Positions 1 through 6,302 of a stretch of DNA of 9,911 nt are shown here, piece after piece (the stretch's first letter is position 1; every line of letters begins with the position of its first letter). The notes beneath the pieces are model-generated. The model worked only from the letters and a program-made list of their open reading frames with translations. It searched no databases and was not told where the DNA came from. This stretch comes from JAAEQG01 sp023133475 (GTDB taxonomy: Bacteria > Planctomycetota > Phycisphaerae > UBA1845): positions 1 to 9,911 of the forward strand of contig DAOVLE010000203.1 in NCBI GenBank assembly GCA_030631415.1, read 5' to 3'. Position numbers and translations under genes: made by a program.

Positions 1-113
1 CCAACAATAAACACACTGTCAAAACCCGACACACCCTAATTTAGCGGTAACTTCTTTCTAAAAAATACTCTGCGATCTCCGCGCTCTCTGCGGTGTGAGA
101 AATGCGGGCTAAA
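1..113 (-). repeat. Dispersed repeat, inverted copy of 7322-7432
   Basis: Read on the minus strand, this segment matches about 110 bases at 7322-7432 with only a handful of differences. Shared stretches include GTCGGGTTTTGACAGTGTG and GAAAGAAGTTAC. Its inner part contains the CTCTGCG/CGCAGAG-rich core that recurs at 3831-3853, 5075-5100 and 7340-7370. The copy is cut by the left window edge, so its full length is unknown. No coding potential is evident. Confidence 0.85.
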
Positions 114-122
114 CCGAGTAGG

Positions 123-176
123 GCCGCTCCCTTACGGTCGCGGCACTGATCGAATCCGCCGGCGTTATACGCCGGC
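123..176. repeat. Two palindromic repeat units in the left spacer
   Basis: At 123-144 the arms GCCGC and GCGGC flank TCCCTTACGGTC. At 158-176 there is a perfect 8-bp stem (GCCGGCGT/ACGCCGGC) around TAT. The first resembles a short intergenic repeat that I associate with planctomycete genomes; that is recollection, not a search. The rest of the spacer, to about position 280, holds no supportable gene or RNA. An 11-bp palindrome, GTATTGAATAC, lies at 231-241. Confidence 0.5.
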
Positions 177-295
177 AAGTTTGCGTTGTGGCGATAAGCA
201 TCATCACACGATTTGCCCCAACCCGCTTGTGTATTGAATACTCTGTTGGTCTGGGGATTCCGGGTTAGCTCGGCAAGACGGTGAAGGGGGGATAT

Positions 296-2419
296 ATGTC
301 TCACACGGCACACCTGTATGATAAATGCTCGAATAAAGCCTCCTGGACACTGTCGGTAGGAGTATTCATTGGGATTCTGGCTTTGGGGGGGATGTCAATT
401 GGCCTGGTTGGATGCGGTGCCAAAGGCGCCACGCAAAGCGTCCAGGCTGACACACTATCGGATGCCCCTATTGCGGAAGAGCCCGGCGACGATCTGGTGG
501 GAATGGATGTGGAGCCGGGAGAGGTCAAACGCAGCATTCGCGCCTTGCCTACCGGTGACGAGAATCAGGCAGAGTGGGTGTTCAACATCACCGGAATGCC
601 TGCCGAAGAACGCGCCACCTACATGATTGAATGGGACTTTGGCGATGGGGCAACCACAACCGGCGATAATGTACAGCACGTCTTTCCAGCACCCGGGGAG
701 TACCCGGTTTCAGTAACCGCAACCGACCCATATGGAGGAACAGCTTACACGCTTGCGGTGGTCGCGGCGGTGGACGTTGACCCCACCCAAACCGGCGGGA
801 AGCTCCTGGCACTGATGGAGGGGCACATAGATTACCAGGCGAACGTAGCGGTGCTCACCGCAACGGCAAAAACCTCCGCGCTGGAGCCCGGCGAGACCGT
901 GCGTTTTGACTGGGAGTTTGCAAACGGGACCCGGGCCGACGGGGACAAAGTCTCCCACGAAATACCCGTCAACACCCCCTACAAAGTTAATGTCACGGCG
1001 GAGACTTCGCAGGGGCGCACTGCGGACTATCAGAAGTTCTTCACGGCAACTAATCATCAGGCACCCACCGGAGAGATCGGGCCAATAAAGGATGACCCGG
1101 GTTCGACACCTACGGAACCGCCGGGACTGCAAGTCGTCGCCAACGCCGGGGCCGACCAGGAGGCCAAGGCGGGCTCCAAGGTCACCTTGGACGGAAGCGG
1201 AAGCAGCGCTCCGGAGGGGACCCCAGCCCTTTTCTTCTGGCGGCAGACCAGCGGCCCCACGGTCGGGATCGAGTCTCCCAACGCCCCTGTAGCATGGTTC
1301 ACCGCCCCATCGGCTGAAGTTGGTTCCGTAACGCTGGTCTTCAAGCTGAGTGTGGTTCAAGGTGGGCTTGAGGATACCGACGAAGCCCGCGTAGTGGTTT
1401 TGAATGACGGGGCAAGCATTGACGAACCGCCTAGCTCAGACCCGCCGAGCAACGCACAATTGCTTGCATGGATGCAAGAGCTGGACCCCCTGCCAAAGGT
1501 CCATTATTCCTGGGCGGTGCATGTCGATATGATGGGCGATCCACCGGATCCGCTACTGGTGGAGTATGTGCGGATCACCCGTGCCATTAGCCTCTGGGCC
1601 AACCAGAACGCGACTCGGATCGATTCGGCGGTTTCCATCTGCCAACAGGTGAACCAGGGGGACGTGGCAATCCCCGCCTCCATAGCAGTGGTTTATACTC
1701 CATGGCACATCGTGTTTCCGCCGGAGGCTCCGCCTACCTACGTTGGCCCCGAGCACTATGCGGAGATCGATCTGTTTCGTGAGCGGTTGACCAATATCCG
1801 CCGCTGGCTTGCCGATGCCAACGCCGCCCACGGGACCAACATCCAGGTCACCGCCTTGCTGCTGGATACCGAAAAATTCAGAATCAAGAGCGAAACCGAG
1901 GAGGGGTATCAGGAATGGAACACCGCCATGAACGTCAAGTACGATTCCTTCTTCCTGGCGGGCAAAGATATTTTCCCCGACGCCACCATCGAGTGGTTCC
2001 AGCGTGGGCAGGTGCGCAAACCCTTCTTCACCCTGGAAGAAATGGGGGATACTTTTGCCTGCTCGGTGTATAATGGCCCGGACATGGAAACCTCCCGCGA
2101 GACGATCCGGGCAACCTGCGAAAATGCCCATCAGCACGGTGTCGAGGATGTGACCGTTTGGGTTGGTTTGGCATACGGTTGGCTCACACAAGACGGCCCA
2201 CTGGAGCAGAACTGGAATTACGACGTGTCCGCCTCCTGGCAACTGGGGTTTGAAATCAACAACCCCTCGCCGGCGAACCCGATGGGCCAACCGGCACTAT
2301 TGAATATGATACGCTTTGTAAGCTTTTTCCCCAAGCCGTTTCAGGTTGAAACGCCATACTGGGGGAAACACTTTGTGGCGTATGTCCGCGGAGCCCATGG
2401 GATCGCGGAACTGCCGTAG
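296..2419 (+). CDS. PKD-domain lipoprotein with unassigned C-terminal domain
   Basis: This is a predicted surface lipoprotein of 707 residues. The ATG at 296 is chosen because a G-rich Shine-Dalgarno (AAGGGGGGA, 283-291) lies just upstream; a GTG at 281 would add five residues. A hydrophobic segment (about residues 18-38) ends in the lipobox LVGC with Cys40. Two PKD-like domains follow, at about 73-158 (WDFGDG at 113-118) and about 166-253 (FDWEFANG around Trp206). A third, K319L/REJ-like Ig domain lies at about 278-371 (ANAGADQ start, LDGSGSS, FFWRQTSGP). After a Pro/Ser-rich linker, residues 387-707 form a globular region with many aromatic residues and a strand-like LLLDTEKF (Asp524, Glu526), reminiscent of a TIM-barrel glycosidase strand. 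PKD domains usually mediate binding in extracellular enzymes, so polysaccharide attachment or hydrolysis is possible, but the catalytic family is not identified. The gene is convergent with the next one. Confidence 0.9.
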   Translation: MSHTAHLYDKCSNKASWTLSVGVFIGILALGGMSIGLVGCGAKGATQSVQADTLSDAPIAEEPGDDLVGMDVEPGEVKRSIRALPTGDENQAEWVFNITGMPAEERATYMIEWDFGDGATTTGDNVQHVFPAPGEYPVSVTATDPYGGTAYTLAVVAAVDVDPTQTGGKLLALMEGHIDYQANVAVLTATAKTSALEPGETVRFDWEFANGTRADGDKVSHEIPVNTPYKVNVTAETSQGRTADYQKFFTATNHQAPTGEIGPIKDDPGSTPTEPPGLQVVANAGADQEAKAGSKVTLDGSGSSAPEGTPALFFWRQTSGPTVGIESPNAPVAWFTAPSAEVGSVTLVFKLSVVQGGLEDTDEARVVVLNDGASIDEPPSSDPPSNAQLLAWMQELDPLPKVHYSWAVHVDMMGDPPDPLLVEYVRITRAISLWANQNATRIDSAVSICQQVNQGDVAIPASIAVVYTPWHIVFPPEAPPTYVGPEHYAEIDLFRERLTNIRRWLADANAAHGTNIQVTALLLDTEKFRIKSETEEGYQEWNTAMNVKYDSFFLAGKDIFPDATIEWFQRGQVRKPFFTLEEMGDTFACSVYNGPDMETSRETIRATCENAHQHGVEDVTVWVGLAYGWLTQDGPLEQNWNYDVSASWQLGFEINNPSPANPMGQPALLNMIRFVSFFPKPFQVETPYWGKHFVAYVRGAHGIAELP

Positions 2420-2420
2420 T

Positions 2421-2468
2421 GCCGGTTGGTGGGTTCCACCTCGCTCCGCGAGGTTCCACCCACCCTAC
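2421..2468. repeat. Palindromic repeat at a convergent gene junction
   Basis: This repeat starts one base after the PKD-lipoprotein stop. It has the same ends as the 28-bp unit at 6389-6416 (GCCGGTTGGTGGGTTCCACC ... CACCCTAC) plus a 20-bp insertion, which duplicates GGTTCCACC and adds a CCTCGC-TCC-GCGAGG hairpin. It lies between two convergent stops, so it may act as a bidirectional terminator, although no T-run is present. Confidence 0.7.
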
Positions 2469-2483
2469 AGATACCAGCACAGG

Positions 2484-3677
2484 TTATCCGAAGCGGCCTC
2501 GCTCCCGGGCGGCACGCAGGTTGGGCAGATCGAGCTGATAGTCGCCGATGTAGCCCTTCTGCTGGAAGTATTGCAGGGTCTCGTCGATGCTGGTGAACAC
2601 GCGCGTGGCTGTCTTGGTGATAAACGGGGACGGCTCGGACGGCGGGTCCCACACCACGTATACCTCTTTGGTGCCCTCGAAGGCATGTTGCAACTCGCGC
2701 TCGACACCCGAGGACAGCCCCGGCTTGTTGCCCGGCATTGTCGGGATATAGCTGATAATCATATCGGACTGGTCGATCAGCTTGAAATCGCGTGCGTAAA
2801 TCTGTGCGTCGATGTCGTTGGCGATTTGGGTCACCTCGTTGACGTTAAGCTGAACCTCTCGCCCGTTGACCTCCACGGTGAAGGTCTGCTCGCCGGACTT
2901 GATGGCTTCGCCCGCGTCGAACAGCAGCCGTTTCTCGTCCAGATCACCCGGGTCGTATGCGATGAAATGCTCGGCGATGATGTCCCGGAACTGATCGATC
3001 CGGGCCAACACGTCGGGCATGTCCATCACGTGGGTCATGGGAAAGGAAGGGTACACATGTTTACGATGCGGCTCGAACATCAGGCGGTACAACGTCTCCG
3101 CCGCCTGCTCCTCGACACCCCGGGCCAGGATGTAAGCGTGCCCATAACCGCGCACCGACTCGGACATGGCTTCGGTGACGACGATCTCCTCCTCGCGCCA
3201 CACCAGAATATCTTTGAGGGTATGCTCGATATCATGCTCGCGGATCAGCCGTTCGTGGACCGCGTCCACGTTATCCACCAGCGTGATATACAGATCGGCA
3301 TTGAGTTGTTTCATGTGATCGAAGTCGTAAGCATGAAACAAGCCATGCCGCCAGCGGAACGTGGCATGGGTGTTGACCACCAGGTTTTTGTTGCGTTCCG
3401 CCATACTGAGGATGTCCTTGAACACGCTCCGCCGCAACGAGTCCAGCCGGCTTTTGGGCAGATCGAGGATACGCCCGGGCACCACGTCGGGGGCTTCGGC
3501 GTACATCATCTCCCCCACGTGTGCCAGGCATACCTCTTTGCCGTGGTCGGCGGCGATCCTGGAGAACGCTTTGAGGAACGGTTTCTTGTCAACTCCGACT
3601 TGCCCGGTGAGGACCACGCGAACGCCCTGGTGCTCTTCGGGAAAAAGCGTGTCTTGTTTTATGCTCTTCTTTTTCAT
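2484..3677 (-). CDS. P-loop kinase-like / nucleoside 2-deoxyribosyltransferase-like fusion protein
   Basis: This is a soluble 397-residue protein without signal or membrane segments. Residues 18-200 look like a P-loop NTPase of the adenylate-kinase type: strand VRVVLTG, a degenerate Walker A GQVGVDKK (25-32, with Asp for the usual Gly and Lys for Ser/Thr), a second strand LVVNTHATF, and YITLVDNVDAVHERL. The C-terminal part, from about residue 280, resembles nucleoside 2-deoxyribosyltransferases: QSDMIISYIP with Asp305, then SSGVERELQHA. In the second motif Glu328 falls where the family nucleophile sits (Gly+4, with Ala four residues later), followed by VYVVW. A role in nucleotide handling is inferred; substrate and activity are unknown. 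The ATG at 3677 has no Shine-Dalgarno but lies nine bases after a TATAGT hexamer, which suggests a leaderless transcript. The gene is convergent with the PKD lipoprotein and appears monocistronic. Confidence 0.88.
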   Translation of the reverse strand: MKKKSIKQDTLFPEEHQGVRVVLTGQVGVDKKPFLKAFSRIAADHGKEVCLAHVGEMMYAEAPDVVPGRILDLPKSRLDSLRRSVFKDILSMAERNKNLVVNTHATFRWRHGLFHAYDFDHMKQLNADLYITLVDNVDAVHERLIREHDIEHTLKDILVWREEEIVVTEAMSESVRGYGHAYILARGVEEQAAETLYRLMFEPHRKHVYPSFPMTHVMDMPDVLARIDQFRDIIAEHFIAYDPGDLDEKRLLFDAGEAIKSGEQTFTVEVNGREVQLNVNEVTQIANDIDAQIYARDFKLIDQSDMIISYIPTMPGNKPGLSSGVERELQHAFEGTKEVYVVWDPPSEPSPFITKTATRVFTSIDETLQYFQQKGYIGDYQLDLPNLRAARERGRFG

Positions 3678-3686
3678 GGTACGCGC

Positions 3687-3692
3687 ACTATA
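3687..3692 (-). promoter_or_regulatory. Possible -10 element of the P-loop fusion gene
   Basis: TATAGT on the minus strand ends nine bases before the ATG at 3677. No convincing -35 box is seen at 16-18 bp. The spacing implies transcription starting at or almost at the start codon. Confidence 0.35.
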
Positions 3693-3730
3693 ACACGTCG
3701 AAACTGCGGGCGAAAGGATTCAATTCCCCA

Positions 3731-3787
3731 GTAGGGCGGGTTTTACCCGCCTTCTCGGCATGGCGTGGCGGGTGGAACCCGCCCTAC
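3731..3787. repeat. 57-bp nested palindromic repeat
   Basis: The outer arms GTAGGGCGGGTT and AACCCGCCCTAC are perfect inverse complements. Each end is itself a small hairpin (CGGGTTTTACCCG; GGCGGGT-GGA-ACCCGCC). This looks like the minimal form of the repeat element seen at 4995-5134 and 7301-7554, with almost all of the interior missing. Confidence 0.8.
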
Positions 3788-3798
3788 ACCGCTGATCG

Positions 3799-3819
3799 AA
3801 ACGATTGAAAATCGTTTTT
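3799..3819 (+). terminator. AT-rich hairpin with T-run
   Basis: The 8-bp stem AAACGATT / AATCGTTT with loop GAA runs into five T residues. The shape fits a rho-independent terminator, but the stem is AT-rich and no plus-strand gene is seen directly upstream, so its role is uncertain. Confidence 0.3.
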
Positions 3820-3828
3820 CATGAACGC

Positions 3829-3853
3829 AGAGACGCAGAGACGCAGAGAAGAA
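3829..3853. repeat. Octamer tandem repeat CGCAGAGA
   Basis: Three consecutive CGCAGAGA units follow ATGAA. The same core, often as its complement TCTCTGCG, recurs in the longer repeats at 1-113, 5040-5110 and 7322-7495. Confidence 0.75.
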
Positions 3854-3887
3854 GGGAGTGCACCCAACGGCAATGTTTCCCATCCCC

Positions 3888-3940
3888 CCATTTTCCATTT
3901 TTCATTTTCAATTTTCCATTTTCTCCATTCTCCATTCTCC
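3888..3940. repeat. Heptamer tandem repeat (CCATTTT type)
   Basis: Seven copies of a 7-bp unit run in register: CCATTTT twice, TCATTTT, CAATTTT, CCATTTT, then CTCCATT twice, and a partial unit. Its strong pyrimidine and T bias differs sharply from the GC-rich genes around it. It lies in an open frame upstream of the kinase gene, but that translation is low complexity and not credible as protein. Confidence 0.85.
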
Positions 3941-3948
3941 CCCCTACT

Positions 3949-3973
3949 CATAGCATTGCGCTATGCATATACT
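3949..3973 (+). promoter_or_regulatory. Possible promoter/operator of the LPS-kinase-like gene
   Basis: A 6-bp inverted repeat CATAGC-ATTGC-GCTATG (3949-3965) immediately precedes TATACT (3968-3973), a good -10-like hexamer 50 bases before the ATG at 4024. The hexamer 17 bases upstream (TACTCA) is a poor -35. A regulator could bind the palindrome; this is inference. Confidence 0.3.
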
Positions 3974-4023
3974 TGGTGTTCTCGAAGGAGGGGGATGGTG
4001 TGTTTAGGGCACAGAAGGGAGAT

Positions 4024-4983
4024 ATGATGCCCGGCAATGCTGCATCCAAGCGTATAGAAACCCCCTCAGGCAGTGTGCCGGTTCATGTCAAATCTTTGTC
4101 ACTGGCCGACGGTTGGGCGGCGCTGGTGGTGACGGGTGTCGGGGGAGCTGCGGCTGCAATCGAACTTCCGGCGGTGGATGATTGGCGGGTTTTGCTGGAG
4201 AGGCTGAGCGATGATCCGACAGCCTTGCCCGGTCATGCGGTGCTGAAGTGGTCGGAAAAAGGGGTGGTTTTGCGTGCTCGGCTGGAGTGGGCCGGCAAGT
4301 CTGTTGCGGTGGTCTGCAAGCGGTCCAGGGTGCGTGGGTTCCGGCGGCGGATGTTTGCCGCCTGGCGCCCTTGCAAAGAGCGTGTGAACTTCGAGCGGGG
4401 TCTGGCTCTGCTGCGGGCGGGGATAGCAACAGCCTTCCCCCTGGCGGTTCTCCAGCGTCGCGGGTCGTGTGCTGAAGCCTGGCTGATCACGGAGTTCGTG
4501 GAGGACGTTGTCGACCTCGACCAGGTTGCGCTGGTGCTGCTGCCGCAACTTGAGCCTAGCCGCCAACGTGCCGTCAAAAATGCAATCATCGAGGCGCTGG
4601 CGGGCCTCTGTGACCTGATGCACCGGCACGGCTTTTCTCACCGCGACCTCAAAGCCTCCAACATTCTGCTGACGAACTGGGACAGCCGCAAGGCGACGGT
4701 GCGCCCGTGCCTGGTGGACCTGGAGGGGCTTCGGCTGCGTGGGGCGATGAGTGCTCGGAGGCGTCGTCAGCCGCTGATCCGCCTGGCGGCAAGTCTTTTG
4801 GGATACACCACGGTCACCCGCACCGATTTCTGCCGGTTCCTGCAAGCCTATCTTACACGCAGCGGCATCGGCACAGAGCGTTGGAAGCAACATTTCCACG
4901 AGCTGGCAAAGCAGGCATCCAATTACACCCGCCGAGCACAGCGACGCAAAACAGACAAACTCGACGGTTACACGGGCAGGTAG
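4024..4983 (+). CDS. Lipopolysaccharide kinase (InaA/Kdo-kinase-like) family protein
   Basis: This is a small protein-kinase-fold enzyme of 319 residues, likely phosphorylating a sugar of the LPS core or a related envelope glycan at the cytoplasmic face. Visible elements are VVCK with Lys99 (ATP-binding lysine), FERG with Glu124 (helix C), a catalytic loop SHRDLKASNIL with Asp208, Lys210 and Asn213, and VDLEG with metal-binding Asp232, where DLE replaces DFG as in WaaP/Kdo-kinase-like proteins. A basic segment (RGFRRRMFAAWRP) fits this family. No membrane segment is seen. Starts: ATG at 4024 or 4027 follows AAGGGAG (4015-4021); an in-frame GTG at 4000 follows a stronger AAGGAGG (3985-3991) and would add eight residues. 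The open frame continues to 3805 only through repeats. It lies upstream of, and in the same direction as, a glycosyltransferase gene, which supports an envelope role. Protein Ser/Thr kinase activity is the main alternative. Confidence 0.87.
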   Translation: MMPGNAASKRIETPSGSVPVHVKSLSLADGWAALVVTGVGGAAAAIELPAVDDWRVLLERLSDDPTALPGHAVLKWSEKGVVLRARLEWAGKSVAVVCKRSRVRGFRRRMFAAWRPCKERVNFERGLALLRAGIATAFPLAVLQRRGSCAEAWLITEFVEDVVDLDQVALVLLPQLEPSRQRAVKNAIIEALAGLCDLMHRHGFSHRDLKASNILLTNWDSRKATVRPCLVDLEGLRLRGAMSARRRRQPLIRLAASLLGYTTVTRTDFCRFLQAYLTRSGIGTERWKQHFHELAKQASNYTRRAQRRKTDKLDGYTGR

Positions 4984-4994
4984 CACGCCTGAGC

Positions 4995-5134
4995 GTAGGG
5001 CGGGTTTCACCCGCCTTTGTGGCTGAATGTTTACATTGTCTGTTCAACGCTAATTGTGATAACTCTCTACCTCTCTCTCAACTCTCTGCGGTCTCTGCGT
5101 TGCGGCATAGTGCGGCGGGTGGAACCCGCCCTAC
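4995..5134. mobile_element. 140-bp MITE-like element with 21-bp terminal inverted repeats
   Basis: The ends at 4995-5015 and 5114-5134 are inverse complements at 20 of 21 positions, and each end can also fold on itself. The interior (about 5033-5110) is shared with 7424-7495, including TGTTCAACGCTAATTG. The pentamer TGAGC occurs just before the element (4990-4994) and three bases after it (5138-5142); it is not a clean target duplication. No transposase is present, so movement in trans is an inference. Confidence 0.65.
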
Positions 5135-5142
5135 AATTGAGC

Positions 5143-5148
5143 TAGAAT
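5143..5148 (+). promoter_or_regulatory. Possible -10 element of the glycosyltransferase gene
   Basis: TAGAAT lies 11 bases before the ATG at 5160, just outside the right end of the 140-bp repeat element. No Shine-Dalgarno and no good -35 are seen. If used, the transcript would be nearly leaderless. Confidence 0.3.
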
Positions 5149-5159
5149 CCCCGCCGATT

Positions 5160-6245
5160 ATGAGCATGTGCGTCCTCCATGTCGTCGAATCGCTCGAACC
5201 GGAAGCCGGTTCGATAGCCATCGCCCTGGCGGGGCTGTTTGCAGTGCTTGAGAAACACGGCATTAAATCGCAAGCGGTCACGCTTGATTCGAGTGGCGAG
5301 GGTGTCTGTGACGTGGATCACACGACTTTTGCCCCGCGGATGGCGGCTCAACTTGTGGGCGAGGCGGATGTGGTCCACGTTCACGGGTGGGGCACGGAGC
5401 TTGCCCGCAGTGCGGCGCGGGCAGCCCAAAAGGCCGGCAAACCTTATGTGATCTCGCCGCTCGGGGCACTTGCCCACGGGCGATACAACAAGAAAGGCTG
5501 GCGGGGTAAACTTCGAGGCCTGCTGAGTGAGAACAAGCTGCTCCGTCAGGCGGTGGCGATCACCGCACTCAACACGCTGGAGCAACAGACTCTCCAGGCC
5601 GACGGGATCAATGCCTGTGTCTGCGTCTTGCCGTATGGGTTATCCTTTGGCGATTACGAGGTGAAGGCTGACGACGTTGGGCTCCCTGCCGGTCTCCCAG
5701 GCCGATGTCTGTTGATTCTTGGGCCTATCCATCCCATCGAGGGCCTGGTGCCGCTGATGACCGCCTTCGCCGAGTTGGGGAAAGATGCCGAGGGTTGGAA
5801 CCTGGTGTTGGCTGGCCGTGAGGTGGGGGATTGGCGAAAGATGCTCGAGGCGGCGGTTCGCCGAAAAGGTGGGGCAGGGCGGGTCCTGTTTACAACCGCA
5901 CCGGATGTGGCGACACAACGTGCCTGGCTTGGGCGGGCGTCGGCGTTGGCGGCTCCGAGCTTGCACATTCGCTGCCCGGTGTCGGTGATGCAGGCGGTGG
6001 CTGCCGGGGTGCCGGTGCTCGCGACGGAGCCGACAGCACCCGATGGGCTGGACGGCGTGATTCAGGCGTGCACCCCATCTCGTGCCGGCTTGGGGGAAGC
6101 TTTGCGTTTCATCTGCCGCCTTGACGAGCATGAGCGAGCCACTTCGGCTCAGAAGGCTCGTGAGGCGGGGCGCTTGCGTTTTGATTGGTCTGTCCTTGCC
6201 GAGCGGTATGTGCAACTCTACGAGGGTTCCGTCGGATCGCGCTAG
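5160..6245 (+). CDS. Family-4-like glycosyltransferase lacking signature catalytic residues
   Basis: This 361-residue GT-B fold protein resembles cytoplasmic GT4 enzymes that extend LPS or exopolysaccharide chains. N-terminal hallmarks are LHVVESLEPEAGS, VVHVHGWGT, PYVISPLGAL, ITALNTLEQQ and VLPYG. C-terminal hallmarks are LILGPIHPIEG and PSLHIRCPVSVMQAVAAGVP. Family members usually have Gly-Arg and Lys-Gly in the first C-terminal motif and the EX7E pair in the second. Here these positions are Pro189, Glu194, Ile270 and Gln278, so the donor-phosphate and EX7E residues are all replaced. It may be inactive, regulatory, or use a different mechanism. The ATG at 5160 is the first plausible start after the repeat element; a second is at 5166. 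The open frame to 4707 overlaps the kinase gene out of frame and is not real. The stop codon lies inside a 30-bp dispersed repeat. Confidence 0.85.
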   Translation: MSMCVLHVVESLEPEAGSIAIALAGLFAVLEKHGIKSQAVTLDSSGEGVCDVDHTTFAPRMAAQLVGEADVVHVHGWGTELARSAARAAQKAGKPYVISPLGALAHGRYNKKGWRGKLRGLLSENKLLRQAVAITALNTLEQQTLQADGINACVCVLPYGLSFGDYEVKADDVGLPAGLPGRCLLILGPIHPIEGLVPLMTAFAELGKDAEGWNLVLAGREVGDWRKMLEAAVRRKGGAGRVLFTTAPDVATQRAWLGRASALAAPSLHIRCPVSVMQAVAAGVPVLATEPTAPDGLDGVIQACTPSRAGLGEALRFICRLDEHERATSAQKAREAGRLRFDWSVLAERYVQLYEGSVGSR

Positions 6246-6267
6246 GCCCGGCATTTATGCCGGGTGA
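6238..6267. repeat. 30-bp dispersed repeat with perfect hairpin (copy 1)
   Basis: This copy is identical over 30 bases to 9685-9714, in direct orientation. The core at 6247-6264 is CCCGGCAT-TT-ATGCCGGG, an 8-bp perfect stem. It overlaps the last two codons and the TAG stop of the glycosyltransferase gene and may serve as its transcript end. Confidence 0.85.
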
Positions 6268-6302
6268 AAAGGCCGAACGAAGAATCCCCAGCCGCTTAAT
6301 AA

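Noticed and set aside
180..280. Possible tRNA or structured RNA in the left spacer
   Set aside because: No cloverleaf or T-loop consensus could be built; only isolated small palindromes are present.
41..313. 90-codon minus-strand frame in the left spacer
   Set aside because: It is made of repeat translations (a frame through the CGCAGAG core and two hairpins) and overlaps the start of the PKD lipoprotein.
1553..2290. 245-codon minus-strand frame
   Set aside because: It is a shadow of the PKD lipoprotein caused by GC-rich codon structure; no domain or start signal is seen.
2346..3734. 462-codon open frame on the plus strand
   Set aside because: It lies antisense over the whole P-loop fusion gene, which has clear family motifs. 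The plus-strand product shows no recognisable domain and runs through repeats at both ends.
3829..3940. Possible CRISPR array from short repeats
   Set aside because: The units are contiguous 7-8 bp tandems without spacers, and no cas gene is present.
3805..3999. N-terminal extension of the LPS-kinase-like frame
   Set aside because: It is the translation of the octamer and heptamer repeats, and the better ribosome sites lie at 3985 and 4015.
4707..5159. Upstream extension of the glycosyltransferase frame
   Set aside because: It overlaps the kinase gene out of frame and then translates the MITE-like element. The family N-terminal strand begins right after the ATG at 5160.
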